Assembly (NCBI GenBank): GCA_964589825.1 | Contig: CAZPUS010000015.1 | Span: 4,734-68,733 of the forward strand | Direction: 5' to 3' | DNA from: CAZPUS01 sp964589825 | GTDB taxonomy: Bacteria > Fibrobacterota > Chitinivibrionia > Chitinivibrionales > WJKA01 | DNA: 64,000 nt | Part shown: piece by piece, positions 1 to 9,319 of the stretch | How the letters are laid out: each line of letters begins with the position of its first letter | Numbering within the stretch: the stretch's first letter is position 1 | Translations under genes and position numbers: made by a program | The notes under the pieces: generated by a model | The model's input: only the letters and a program-made list of their open reading frames with translations | Told to the model about the DNA's origin: nothing | Databases searched by the model: none

Positions 1-1650
1 CCGTGTAATGAATATGGTGAATATCCGGGGTATAAAACCGATCACGATCCACTGCAGCGGGGGAGCTCGGCAGGTCCGTACACATCGAGGTTTATGACAG
101 AGCAACTCGAAAAGGAAGCCGTTCGGCTGGGGATCAAAAGAATCGATAAAAACCGGGTTGTAAAGCTGCTTGTCGATAACGGAAAAGCTGCGGGGTGTAT
201 CACATTGAGTGATTCAGATAATTGTATCGCGTATGGTGCCTCTGCAGTTGTTGCTGCGACAGGGGGGATGCCGGTACTTTTTTCACGATGTGTGTATCCG
301 AAATCACAACACGGTGCTCACGGAGTGTTTGCACGTGAAGGGGTTGTATTTCAGAATTGCGGTGAATGGCAGTATGGTATAGGCTCGGTGAAGGTTCGGT
401 GGAATTGTTCCGGCAGTTATCAGCAGGTACTTCCTCGTTACGTGTCGGTCGATAGCGCGGGGAATGAATATGAATTTCTGGAGGAGTATTTTTCGGATTC
501 GAGTGCACGAACACGTGCGATATTTCAAAAGGGATACCAATGGCCTTTTGATTCGAGAAAAACCGTACAAGATGGTTCTTCACGTATCGATATTGCGGTC
601 TATAACGAAGTGCATAACAAAAACCGCAGGGTATTTCTGGACTTTATAAATAACCCTCAGTGCAGTGTTGTTAATGGTACGTTTAGTGCAGATGCGCTCG
701 ACAGGCAGGTATACGAGTACCTTGAGAAAAGTGATGCCTTTGGTGAAACACCGGTGGAGAGACTGCAAAAGATGAATGAACCGGCGTATCGGTTATACAG
801 GGATCTGGGGATCGATCTAGAAAACGAGTATCTCGAAATAGATGTGATGGCGCAGCATATTAATGGCGGTGTAAAAGTCGATACAAACTGGCAGTCTTCC
901 CTCGATGGTTTGTATGTCGTGGGGGAGGCTGCAGGTACGCACGGTGTATACAGACCGGGAGGATCTGCGCTCAATTCCGGCCAGGTTGGTGCAATGCGAG
1001 CCGCGGATGCTATCGCGGTCCGTATCGCGAAGGAGAATACTACGTATACCTCGCAGGATTTATTCAGGATCGTGAAAGAGAATCTCGCCACACTCGTTGC
1101 AGATGAAAAAAGTACTGCAGGAGTCACCCCAAAGTTATCTGAAAAGGAGAGTCGCAGGTGTCATGAATTATGTAAGAGTGTACAGGTAATGAATACAAAA
1201 GTACTTTCTTTTTTTCGGTATAAAGACCGGATTAAAAAAGCACTGTCCAGTCTTGCATCATATTATAAAGAATTTGCCACAATCGATCCCCGGGAGTGCG
1301 ATTTACGGGAATATTTTACCGCATATGAAGTGCTTACGTTTTCAGAGATCGTATATCGGTCGGTAGATTATTATCTCTGCGATGGCGGGGAAAGCAGAGG
1401 ATCGTATCTTATTCCATCCCAAAACACCGTGGCAACCGATACTACTGCGATGATTTTAGGGGATCCTTGTTCGCATGATCACGAAAAAGAGCGGTCTTCG
1501 TACCACCGTATTATAGAAGCATGGCGTACAGGGGGAACAGGCGCAACACCTGGCGTGGAGGTGAAGTGCCGGAGTCGAAGACCTGTCCCGACCAGGCGAT
1601 TGTGGTTCGAGAAAACGTGGAGAGAATTCAGAAAACATCGTTCCTGTTAG
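1..1650 (+). CDS. FAD-dependent oxidoreductase, fumarate reductase/succinate dehydrogenase flavoprotein-like (5' partial)
   Basis: The reading frame is open from base 1, so the N terminus, with the FAD-binding dinucleotide fold, lies outside the window; 549 residues are visible. The block at about 856-1020 (HINGG, then LYVVGEAAG and RPGGSALNSGQ) is the FAD-contacting and active-site region of the fumarate reductase/succinate dehydrogenase flavoprotein family. The end (RPVP..xxWFEKTWREFR) resembles the C terminus of soluble flavoproteins of this family that sit in sugar-degradation clusters, which supports the frame up to the stop. No iron-sulfur or membrane partner is visible, so a stand-alone soluble oxidoreductase is likely. 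A Gfo/Idh/MocA oxidoreductase follows 160 bp downstream on the same strand. The substrate is unknown; a keto- or deoxy-sugar acid is inference from context. Confidence 0.8.
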   Translation, partial: PCNEYGEYPGYKTDHDPLQRGSSAGPYTSRFMTEQLEKEAVRLGIKRIDKNRVVKLLVDNGKAAGCITLSDSDNCIAYGASAVVAATGGMPVLFSRCVYPKSQHGAHGVFAREGVVFQNCGEWQYGIGSVKVRWNCSGSYQQVLPRYVSVDSAGNEYEFLEEYFSDSSARTRAIFQKGYQWPFDSRKTVQDGSSRIDIAVYNEVHNKNRRVFLDFINNPQCSVVNGTFSADALDRQVYEYLEKSDAFGETPVERLQKMNEPAYRLYRDLGIDLENEYLEIDVMAQHINGGVKVDTNWQSSLDGLYVVGEAAGTHGVYRPGGSALNSGQVGAMRAADAIAVRIAKENTTYTSQDLFRIVKENLATLVADEKSTAGVTPKLSEKESRRCHELCKSVQVMNTKVLSFFRYKDRIKKALSSLASYYKEFATIDPRECDLREYFTAYEVLTFSEIVYRSVDYYLCDGGESRGSYLIPSQNTVATDTTAMILGDPCSHDHEKERSSYHRIIEAWRTGGTGATPGVEVKCRSRRPVPTRRLWFEKTWREFRKHRSC

Positions 1651-1809
1651 GAGAAAATATGACTGCGTTTATCATAGAACCCGATTTTTCAGGTGTACCA
1701 TATAGCCGAAACTCATGGCATACCTGCCGATAGTTTGGAGCTTTAGTCAACAGCAAATTTTTTTCAAACCCTGGGGAGCAAACATAATCAGTCAGACTAA
1801 GGATTACAC

Positions 1810-3057
1810 ATGAAACATGCGGTTAATCTGGGTATCATCGGTGTCGGTGGTTTTGCAAAAAGCCATCTGGCATCGATTCGAAGATGTGAAGAAAAAGGTG
1901 AGTGTCGACTCGCTGCAGCGGTGATTCGTAATCCCGACAAAAAGGATTATCTGGATACTGAACAGGAATTGCGAAAACAAAATGTCTCTATTTATCGGGA
2001 TTACAAAACGATGTTTGCCAAAGAGGGCGATACTGTCGATTGTATGATCATTCCCTGCGGTATCGATCAACACGAGGAACTTACGGTCCGTGCGTGTGAA
2101 GCAGGTTTTCATGTGATGTGCGAAAAGCCTGTCGCCGGAACAATAGCCGAGGCTGTGCACATGAGGGATGCGGTGCGCAGCACGGATAGCATATGTGCAA
2201 TCGGTTTTCAGGATATTTTTTCACCCTCGATTCAAAAAATCAAACGAATTGCGATCGATAAAACCCTGGGTAACCTTCTTGGTGCCCGTACATATGCATT
2301 ATGGCCCCGAATCAGTGCGTACTATAAACGAAATGACTGGGCCGGGAGACTTTATGCGAATAAAAAATTCATATTCGATTCTCCCATGCAGAATGCGACC
2401 GCACATTTTCTGAATGCTATGCTGTATGTCGCCGGGGAAGAACCTCATAAAAGCGCCAATCCGGAAAAGGTTTACGGCGAGTGCTATCGGGCTCAGGACA
2501 TAGAATCATCCGATACGCAGTATATACGTGTTCACACCGATACCGGGGTATGTATCGAGTTCACTGTTACTCATGCGACAAGTGATCATGAGGGGCCGCA
2601 TGCCGTATACCAATTTGAAAAGGGGAGTATCACATGGGAAATGGGCGGTACTGCATATGTATATGAAAAACGACCGGATGGTGATGCAATTGTGACCGAG
2701 AGCTTTGATAACCAGGGGGAAAATATACATGACAATGTGTTCCTCGATACCATAGACGCAATTCGCAATCAGCGTCAGCCATTGTGTAATATCGAAAATG
2801 CGCTCCAGCATACCAGATGTATCGAAAACCTTTACAAATCGTCAGGTGGAATACACCAGATACCACAGCGATATCTTTCTCATTTGCAGGTCACCGAAGA
2901 GGCGTATAACCTCGATTCTTCAGTCGACATGTCGCGGGAATACAATACGGTTATCAGAGATGTTGAAAAGGTTATCCTGGACATGTTCGAAGAAGGGAAG
3001 AGCTTTTACGAGGCCGGCGTCGAGTGGTCGGTAACGACCAGGGAGATATCGATGTAA
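1810..3057 (+). CDS. Gfo/Idh/MocA family NAD(P)-dependent oxidoreductase
   Basis: A 415-residue cytosolic dehydrogenase. The N-terminal Rossmann fold starts at LGIIGVGGFAKSHL (residues 6-19), and the family's EKP motif is present in MCEKPVAGTIAEA (about residues 105-117), where the Lys is normally catalytic. The C-terminal alpha/beta domain includes a region with HGPHAVYQFEKG-type strands. Members oxidise or reduce sugars and inositols using NAD(P). An AAGGA lies just upstream of ATG 1810. The partner flavoprotein ends 160 bp before it on the same strand, and the GH4, kinase and GH65 genes lie beyond on the other strand, so a sugar substrate is likely; which one cannot be told. The stop is 11 bp from the stop of the convergent small gene. 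Confidence 0.88.
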   Translation: MKHAVNLGIIGVGGFAKSHLASIRRCEEKGECRLAAAVIRNPDKKDYLDTEQELRKQNVSIYRDYKTMFAKEGDTVDCMIIPCGIDQHEELTVRACEAGFHVMCEKPVAGTIAEAVHMRDAVRSTDSICAIGFQDIFSPSIQKIKRIAIDKTLGNLLGARTYALWPRISAYYKRNDWAGRLYANKKFIFDSPMQNATAHFLNAMLYVAGEEPHKSANPEKVYGECYRAQDIESSDTQYIRVHTDTGVCIEFTVTHATSDHEGPHAVYQFEKGSITWEMGGTAYVYEKRPDGDAIVTESFDNQGENIHDNVFLDTIDAIRNQRQPLCNIENALQHTRCIENLYKSSGGIHQIPQRYLSHLQVTEEAYNLDSSVDMSREYNTVIRDVEKVILDMFEEGKSFYEAGVEWSVTTREISM

Positions 3058-3068
3058 CGTGTATCGCA

Positions 3069-3344
3069 TCAGCCGTTTCTACGAATTTGGTACGAGGTGG
3101 TCTCGGTCTTCGGGGGTAGGTCTGCAGGCGAACCGGAAGCATCGGATTCATTGATTCTGAATTCATCAAGTACCTTCCACTCCGATTTGTTAAATGAGCC
3201 CAGTAGCACAACCTTACCGCGGAACTTGCACCATTTTTTCAGTTTATTCAAAGCATTCTCGTATTCTTTGAGATTGTGAACTCTAAAAATCTCCTGGTTG
3301 TCAGGGCATGGTCGTTGTTTTTGTGCTATTGTGAGATAGAACAT
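3069..3344 (-). CDS. Small hypothetical protein
   Basis: A 91-residue protein of no family I recognise. It has a plausible soluble composition with mixed charged and hydrophobic residues. The core (GKVVLLGSFNKSEWKVLDEF, about residues 44-63) looks like alternating strand and helix, with a KLKKW-type amphipathic helix before it; the last 25 residues look disordered. The start ATG is at 3344, preceded by a weak GGA. It is convergent with the Gfo/Idh/MocA gene, and its own promoter must lie after the terminator at 3461-3510. Reality is judged only from composition and position. Confidence 0.5.
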   Translation of the reverse strand: MFYLTIAQKQRPCPDNQEIFRVHNLKEYENALNKLKKWCKFRGKVVLLGSFNKSEWKVLDEFRINESDASGSPADLPPKTETTSYQIRRNG

Positions 3345-3460
3345 GCTGTTTTTCCGACAGAACGGTTTAACGTCAGAACGTGCAGTATTGTGAGCTATAC
3401 GTTATCGCGTCACGTACTGTTTCCATCGATTCATTTAAATTATATGCCCGAAAAAAGGTT

Positions 3461-3510
3461 CTGTCAATAAAAAAACAACAGCCATCCAGTTTTTGAATGG
3501 CTGTTGTGTG
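3461..3510 (-). terminator. Rho-independent terminator of the 62-residue gene
   Basis: On the - strand a 14-bp stem (ACAACAGCCATTCA paired with TGGATGGCTGTTGT, one G-T pair) closes a 5-nt loop and is followed by a run of seven T. It begins 14 bp after the stop of the small gene at 3521-3709. Hairpin arms lie at 3475-3507 and the T tract at about 3469-3475. Confidence 0.9.
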
Positions 3511-3520
3511 GGTATAACGC

Positions 3521-3709
3521 TTAAACTTTCTGAATGAATTCCTCGATACTTTTTGAGGTATTCAGCGCAATTTTCAGGTTGGTAATATCATCGTTTCCAA
3601 TGATTTTCGTACGATTCGGCCTCCCGCCTTTAAAGGGGATGTAGTCATCACGAAGGATGTTTTCCAGTTTGACGTTTCTTTTGTCGTGTACATTTTTTCG
3701 ATGTTCCAT
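3521..3709 (-). CDS. Small hypothetical protein with own ribosome-binding site and terminator
   Basis: A 62-residue basic protein with no signal peptide or membrane segment and no family I recognise. AGGAGAAGGAGA stands immediately upstream of the ATG at 3709, and a strong intrinsic terminator follows the stop, so it is probably a real monocistronic gene despite its size. Visible features are a charged N terminus (KNVHDKRNVKLENIL), a GGRPNRT segment and a C-terminal helix ending SIEEFIQKV. It sits in a small-gene pocket between the Gfo/Idh oxidoreductase and the sugar operon. Confidence 0.65.
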   Translation of the reverse strand: MEHRKNVHDKRNVKLENILRDDYIPFKGGRPNRTKIIGNDDITNLKIALNTSKSIEEFIQKV

Positions 3710-4098
3710 TCTCCTTCTCCTGTTGGATGTAAATGTACTGGTTTTTCATTGTTTTTAATTTATGCAAGAACCATGCCAAACAGATATTGCCGCTTTATTG
3801 TCCTGATTCTGTAGTACCCTTCACTTTTACCCGTATACCGTTATTACGGAATCACGAAAAGAATTATTATCATTTTCACGACGTCATTGCCCCGATATGC
3901 TGCAAAACAAAGATTATACCCTGATGTTACAGGGAAGCGCGGTTATGATAAAGTGGAATGAGCTTCAGAGAAGCTTCGCGTTTTTCACCGTATTTCCATT
4001 TTTGTATGTTTTTGATACAATAGTGTGTTTTTCAAGATGAAACAGGGTGGCATCGTATTGTGTAAATATGAAACGTATATGACCTGAAGAACGATTTT
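3710..4098. other. Intergenic stretch without a convincing gene
   Basis: AT-rich sequence between the small gene and the degenerate repeat copy at 4099-4240. Short open frames here have unnatural composition and lack ribosome-binding sites. It should contain the promoter of the 62-residue gene, but I see no consensus pair that I would defend. Confidence 0.5.
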
Positions 4099-4240
4099 TT
4101 TTCGCGAAAAAAATGCTGTCGTCCGCACTGCGCCAGTGCCGCCATAAGTGACGAACCAGTCAACCAAAGGATAACTCGTCAGTTCCGATAACGAAATACC
4201 CGCATGGCTCACCGCAGCATTCATCAAGCAAAGGACTCAA
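4099..4240 (+). repeat. Divergent copy of the dispersed intergenic repeat
   Basis: The order of blocks matches the better copies at 12912, 19009 and 45541: TTCGCGAA, CTGTCGTCCGCACTGC, GTCAACCAAAGG, then GGCTCACCGCAGCATTCATCAA and ACTCAA. The hairpin arm (GACAACC...GGTTGTC) has decayed here. Same orientation as all other copies. Confidence 0.6.
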
Positions 4241-4301
4241 TTCGTGCAAGAAATAGTCCGGTTCGGTCGCATAAATCAGGGGAAGGGATGAAGAGGGGCA
4301 T

Positions 4302-4338
4302 TAAAAAGCCGGAAAAGAGAGAGTCTCCTTTCCGGCTT
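4302..4338 (-). terminator. Rho-independent terminator of the GH4-kinase-GH65 operon
   Basis: On the - strand a stem AAGCCGGAAAGGAG pairs with CTC(T)CTTTTCCGGCTT and is followed by TTTTTAA. It lies 44 bp after the stop of the GH65 gene and should end the operon read from the GH4 gene. Confidence 0.88.
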
Positions 4339-4381
4339 CTCAGGTAGCGTAGGGCATGAATAGTAAGTTGTTTTTTTACCA

Positions 4382-6721
4382 TCAGCTTTGATGAGTAATA
4401 GTACACCCTTGCGCTGTTATGGTATATACATGTTCATACACCTCAACTTCGACCGGCTCACCGGAAAGCAGCAAAAACCCTATCCCGTTTTTATCCACAG
4501 TGACTTTAAACCGGGATCCGAGATAGAGAAGCTTGAATGAAAAAGAATTCCACTTGTCGGGGAGGTATGGCCTGAACGAAAGTCGCGGTCCGTCGGTTCG
4601 CAACCCGGCGAATCCGAACACCATATTAAGCCAGGCTCCGGACATGGAAGTGACATGAAGCCCCTGGTCGGTGTTTTTATTGTAATTGTCCAGATCGAGA
4701 CGTGACATATACCGGGAAAATTCCCACGCCTCCTCTTTTTTGTCGAGTTCCGCGGCAAGTATCGAATGGATCGACGGTGATAGGGAAGACTCATGTATGC
4801 ATCGGGATTCGTAATACTCGTAGTTGGCTTTCTTGTTTTCAATGGTGAAATCACGGCTGAAAAACAGATGAAGAAGCAGCACATCGGGCTGTTTTATCAT
4901 ATTGTAACGAAAGATCCTGATATAGGCCCAATGCTGATACACAGGTATTTCGGATTCCGGGAAGTTTTTCACATCGACTTCCGGAAGATCGAAGTAGCCG
5001 TCGTGTTGTTCATATATTCCGGTTTCCGCATCCTGCGGGAGGCGCATTTTCCGTGACATTTGTTCCCATTGAGCCGGTTCTTCCTCACGCAGTGAGACTT
5101 TTTTTGCCGCAGCTTCCCATTTTTCGGGCGATTCCTTTTTCATTCCCCGTATAACAGAGAGGGTGTATTCAAACGTCTTTTTTACCATATAATTCGTATA
5201 ACAGTTATTGTTGACATTCATATGGTATTCATCGGGGCCCATTACCCCATAGAGGCAGAAATCACCGTTTTGAGGGCTGTACTCCCCGTGGCTGGCATAG
5301 AACCTGCATACCTGCAGCAGCACTTCAATCCCCTGGGAATACAGAAAGTCCGTATCATGGGTTAAATGAGCATAATGCCATATCGCATAAGATATTGCGA
5401 CACTTACATGGATTTCGAAATCACCATGTTGCCATGTGGCGCAGCTTTCGGTCCCGTCGAGTGTCATCATCGGATATCGGGCACCCTCACAATCGAGTTG
5501 ACGCGCTCGCTCACATGCCTGAGGCAGGTACTTATGACGATAGCGTAACAGATTTTTTGCAGCAGCCGGATTAGTAAAAATGTAAAAAGGGAGACAATAC
5601 GTTTCTGTATCCCAAAAGACATTTCCGTTATAGACTTCTGCGGTCAATCCCTTGCATGGAATGTTGAGATTGGGATCCCATCCATGGTAGGTTTGGTGCA
5701 GGTTAAAAAGGGAGAACCGGAGACCCTGCTGGTGTTCGGGGTCATCGTCTATCTGTATGTCGATTGAATCCCAGGCGTTGTTCCAGTAATCTATATGTGC
5801 CGTATGTGCCTCGTCGAGTGATAGAGAGGCGGTCTGTTGCGCAATTTTTTTCCCGGACTCAAAAACGTTCTCAGCGGAATCGCTCTTTTCCCAGTAATTG
5901 ACTACCATTTTGTCGAAAACTGCGGGGCAACCTTCGTTGCATGCTACGCTCGCCTGAAGCGCGGTTATCTTTTCTTCTTTAATAAGTTCTGCGTCAAATG
6001 TCTGCGATGAATCAAGTCTGAAGCTCGAAAAAAGATAATGACCGCTGTTGAGGGTTTTACCGAGCGCAGATACCATCGTACCGTCGTATTCCATATGTGA
6101 CACGTTCCAGAAATTTTCTCCTCTTTTTTCACTAGAATCGCTCACCGTAGTTTGATCCCATCCGCCTGCGATTTCATGGAGTATCGAGTAGTCGAGGCCG
6201 AAACGTACAGTTATGGTGCCGGAAAAGTTGACAGGCTCCAGAGTTATTTTCTGACAGCCCATATACGAGTTAGACATATTCAGAAAGCGCATAAAGCTGC
6301 ACTTGAGTTTTTTCCCGGAAGCGGTTTCCCAGATAAAGCTACGATGCAATGTTCCTGCTTTCATATCGAGAGAGCGCTCAAAATCGGAAAATGAAACGTT
6401 CGCGAGATCGAGTTGTTCCTCATCCAGCCAGATCCGGGTATAGAGCCAGTCTACGGAGTTAACCCCGAAACACTTACGTGTAACGATTCCTTTAAATAAT
6501 TGCGGATGGCTAACGTGCATCTCTTCATAAAGGTTATTGAAATAGCTTCCAAGAAGGCTGTCTCCACTGTAACCTTCTTCAAAATAGCCGCGAATACCCA
6601 TAAACTCGTTTGCCAGGGAGAACATGGATTCGGCGATTCTGCTTTTTTCCGGGTTGAATCCCTGTTCAATAACGTGCCAGGGGTCTACATTGAAGTAGCG
6701 GTCTGCGGTTTTGGATGACAT
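4382..6721 (-). CDS. GH65 family disaccharide phosphorylase (maltose/kojibiose/trehalose phosphorylase-like)
   Basis: 779 residues, the usual length for GH65. The family uses inorganic phosphate to split an alpha-linked glucose disaccharide into beta-glucose 1-phosphate and a sugar, with inversion. Seen here: the N-terminal beta-sandwich (about 1-300); the (alpha/alpha)6 barrel with GLTAEVYNGNVFWDTETY at about 365-382; and MGPDEYH, whose Glu498 matches the catalytic acid of maltose phosphorylase (Glu487 in the Lactobacillus enzyme). A C-terminal beta-sheet domain follows (about 690-779). AAGGAG precedes ATG 6721. It is the last gene of the GH4-PfkB-GH65 series and runs into a terminator. No signal peptide, so it acts in the cytosol on imported disaccharide. 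Which disaccharide cannot be read from the sequence. Confidence 0.93.
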   Translation of the reverse strand: MSSKTADRYFNVDPWHVIEQGFNPEKSRIAESMFSLANEFMGIRGYFEEGYSGDSLLGSYFNNLYEEMHVSHPQLFKGIVTRKCFGVNSVDWLYTRIWLDEEQLDLANVSFSDFERSLDMKAGTLHRSFIWETASGKKLKCSFMRFLNMSNSYMGCQKITLEPVNFSGTITVRFGLDYSILHEIAGGWDQTTVSDSSEKRGENFWNVSHMEYDGTMVSALGKTLNSGHYLFSSFRLDSSQTFDAELIKEEKITALQASVACNEGCPAVFDKMVVNYWEKSDSAENVFESGKKIAQQTASLSLDEAHTAHIDYWNNAWDSIDIQIDDDPEHQQGLRFSLFNLHQTYHGWDPNLNIPCKGLTAEVYNGNVFWDTETYCLPFYIFTNPAAAKNLLRYRHKYLPQACERARQLDCEGARYPMMTLDGTESCATWQHGDFEIHVSVAISYAIWHYAHLTHDTDFLYSQGIEVLLQVCRFYASHGEYSPQNGDFCLYGVMGPDEYHMNVNNNCYTNYMVKKTFEYTLSVIRGMKKESPEKWEAAAKKVSLREEEPAQWEQMSRKMRLPQDAETGIYEQHDGYFDLPEVDVKNFPESEIPVYQHWAYIRIFRYNMIKQPDVLLLHLFFSRDFTIENKKANYEYYESRCIHESSLSPSIHSILAAELDKKEEAWEFSRYMSRLDLDNYNKNTDQGLHVTSMSGAWLNMVFGFAGLRTDGPRLSFRPYLPDKWNSFSFKLLYLGSRFKVTVDKNGIGFLLLSGEPVEVEVYEHVYTITAQGCTITHQS

Positions 6722-6917
6722 AGAGACGTTTCTCCTTTATGGGTGGTGCGAGGATCTTGGATAAAATTGTGATGGTCGTCGTCATGGTTTATTGGACTGC
6801 AGTATGCAAACTGAACCGGAATATGCGAAGTACCGGGATATGGAAAGTGCAAGAAGACAAGAGACATGAGGAAAACGGTTAAAAGAGTAGCTATTAAAAG
6901 AGATAAGACAAAACGTT

Positions 6918-7805
6918 TCAGGCGTGGGCACGTTGCATTCTTTGCAGCACATCATCCAGCGTACCATTAAACGGTCCGGGCGATTCCATCTTCAGGGAGA
7001 CAAGGGCTGCAGCGAATTTTATCGACTCTTCGATCGGGTACTCGATCCGTCTCGACAGATACGCGGCAAATGTGGTATCACCTCGTCCGGTACGTCCGGC
7101 GATGCTTTTATTCGAGAATTTTTCGAACCAGGTGGTTTTGTTCGCACGAACGAGTACGCCGTCGGAGCGGGTGATAACGGTTTCCGGACAGCCCCAGTCT
7201 TCGAATTGGCATGCCGCTTTTTCCACATCGTCATAGCCGGTAAGCAGTTTGCCTTCGAATGCATCGAGTTTTACTTTATCCATCATTGCTACAATTTGTT
7301 CTTTTCCCGCGACATCGCGAAACCTGATTTCCCTGGTATCGAGATCTACCTGACGTACAAAACTCTGCATATCGGCAGAGAGTGTGCCCGGATGATTATG
7401 CAAAGCCTCTATAAATTCCAGAGAAAATTCCCGATCCGTAATGCCTGCAAGATGAATGTGTGACCATTCGATATCCGGCATTTCGTCCATGGTAAAAAAA
7501 CCGCTGTTTTTCTTTTGGAACATTTCGCGAACATCGACATCTTCGGTGGGATGGATGACTTTCATATACGTGGTTTGTTCCGAAGGAATGGTATAGACGT
7601 CGATGCCGGCATTTTTCATTGGGTCGCAGATATGGGTGTCTGCAGGAGCGAGCCTGGTGACGGCCGCGATTTTTCTGCCGGTTCGTGCGGCAGCCATGGC
7701 GCCGCACAGCACCGCACTTCCCGGTGCAACGCTCGCTGACCCCTGAAAGGGGAGTATTTCGTCGTAACACATATGGCCTGTGAATACGAGATCGTATGAG
7801 TGCAT
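6918..7805 (-). CDS. PfkB/ribokinase family carbohydrate kinase
   Basis: 295 residues. The C-terminal signature GRTGRGDTTFAAYL (about 237-250) carries the catalytic base Asp243 and the anion hole, and VITRSDG (about 210-216) is the strand leading into it. The N-terminal substrate-binding half has the GSAVLCGAMAAARTG glycine-rich segment. The family phosphorylates sugars or nucleosides with ATP. GGAGA precedes ATG 7805. It lies between GH4 (70 bp) and GH65 (196 bp) on the same strand, so it probably phosphorylates a product of one of those enzymes; this is inference. The classical first PfkB signature is weak, so the exact substrate is open. Confidence 0.88.
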   Translation of the reverse strand: MHSYDLVFTGHMCYDEILPFQGSASVAPGSAVLCGAMAAARTGRKIAAVTRLAPADTHICDPMKNAGIDVYTIPSEQTTYMKVIHPTEDVDVREMFQKKNSGFFTMDEMPDIEWSHIHLAGITDREFSLEFIEALHNHPGTLSADMQSFVRQVDLDTREIRFRDVAGKEQIVAMMDKVKLDAFEGKLLTGYDDVEKAACQFEDWGCPETVITRSDGVLVRANKTTWFEKFSNKSIAGRTGRGDTTFAAYLSRRIEYPIEESIKFAAALVSLKMESPGPFNGTLDDVLQRMQRAHA

Positions 7806-7875
7806 TCGTTTTCTCCGTAAGGGTTAATAAAATCTGAAATGAGCAATTATGGAATTACATAGGGCAACGTTGTTT

Positions 7876-9273
7876 TCACTCTTCAGACGGATCTATATGA
7901 CGTTCAACCGAATCTGCCGTAGCTGTATACATCACCTTTTTCTTTTCCGGTAATTTCCCTTTCATACAGGGAATATATGGTTTGTGTGCCTTCATAAGCT
8001 CGCGTGTCATGGATCTGATTTCATCAAGGGTACATGACATCGATGTCAGCGGATCGAGCGCCATTGCCTGAAAAAGACGCTCCGGGTCTCCATTCAGTGT
8101 CGCTGCAACCGCAAGGCGCTGCACGTTGATCTGGGTTGTATTTAATGCAGCACAATGTGCAGGGAGGAAGCCGTAATGCATGGGCTGGATCCCGTTTTTA
8201 TCGACAACACAGGCAACTTCGACTATTGCATCGTGGGGGAGATTCTCTATAATCCCATGATTTTTTACGTTCCCGTAAATAATCGTGGGTTCATTGGTCT
8301 CGTGCGCCCGTATGATGTGAGAGCCATACTCTATGCTGCGGGTGAAGTGTACTTCTGTCTCTTCACGGGTAAGATCCCGCATTGTGCGTTCCCAGTCAGG
8401 ACGATTGTACAGTTTTTTTATGTATCCCTCTTCTCCGTTCCATTTGTCATAACTGTGATCACAATAACGTGAGATCGTTGTCTCGTTTTTTCGAAACCAA
8501 GGATTGTACTCAGAGCAATGGCCGCTCGATTCGGTGACCGGATATCCGAAATGTTTAAGATATTCCATGCGAGTGCTGTCCCCCTTCCAGATAGAAGGAT
8601 TATAGACACACTCACGAATGCGTGGCAGCAGGTCGGTGCCGGTGCTGTTTTCGAAACGGGTTATCCAGGCCTGATGGTTGATCCCCGCGCAGTCATAACA
8701 GACCTCCTTGTAAGCATGTCCTAGCCTGTCGGCCCACTCGCGAGTGGTAGCCTGCACCGAGTGACACAGGCCAACGTAATTCAAATCGGGAAAGCGTTCG
8801 CATATACCCCATGAAAGCATGGACAGCGGATTCGTATAATTGAGCACCAGTGCACGGGGGCATAATTCACAGATGTCACTGCAGATATCGAGTAAAACCG
8901 GAAGTGTTCTGACACAACGCATTATGCCACCAGGGGTTAGTGTGTCGCCAACACACTGGTTTATTCCGTACGCGCGAGGAATATCGATTTCTTTTTCGAT
9001 TGCATCGTATCCTCCTACAAGAATGCTGATTATCACGTAATCAGCATCTTTCAGCGCCTCACGTCTGTCTGTGGTAGCCTGCACCGTGGCATTGCGGAAT
9101 TCGCCTTTTATAATAAGCTGCGATGCGATTTTTTCGGCATAGTTGAGCCGTGTTTCATCTATGTCGACCAGTGCGAACGTGGTGTCCTGAAGCGATTCAT
9201 GCGAAAGAATGTCAATGGTGAGTTTTCTCGAAAACGATAAGCTGCCTGCACCGATAATCGCGACTTTCGCCAT
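7876..9273 (-). CDS. GH4 family NAD- and metal-dependent alpha-glycosidase (MelA/AglA-like)
   Basis: 465 residues. GH4 enzymes cleave glycosides by a transient oxidation at C3, using bound NAD+ and a divalent metal. The NAD motif is IGAGSLSFSRK (residues 7-17). NYTNPLSMLSW (145-155) and the metal ligands Cys170 (LCHSVQ) and His200 (GINHQAW) match the alpha-galactosidase/alpha-glucuronidase branch rather than the phospho-glycosidase branch, though this assignment is by eye. AAGGAG precedes ATG 9273. It is the first sugar gene of the - strand operon and may follow on from the MscS-propeller pair 46 bp upstream. No signal peptide; cytosolic. Confidence 0.92.
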   Translation of the reverse strand: MAKVAIIGAGSLSFSRKLTIDILSHESLQDTTFALVDIDETRLNYAEKIASQLIIKGEFRNATVQATTDRREALKDADYVIISILVGGYDAIEKEIDIPRAYGINQCVGDTLTPGGIMRCVRTLPVLLDICSDICELCPRALVLNYTNPLSMLSWGICERFPDLNYVGLCHSVQATTREWADRLGHAYKEVCYDCAGINHQAWITRFENSTGTDLLPRIRECVYNPSIWKGDSTRMEYLKHFGYPVTESSGHCSEYNPWFRKNETTISRYCDHSYDKWNGEEGYIKKLYNRPDWERTMRDLTREETEVHFTRSIEYGSHIIRAHETNEPTIIYGNVKNHGIIENLPHDAIVEVACVVDKNGIQPMHYGFLPAHCAALNTTQINVQRLAVAATLNGDPERLFQAMALDPLTSMSCTLDEIRSMTRELMKAHKPYIPCMKGKLPEKKKVMYTATADSVERHIDPSEE

Positions 9274-9319
9274 GAAAAATCTCCTTGATTTTCCTGAGAG
9301 TGTTTTTTATACTGATTTT

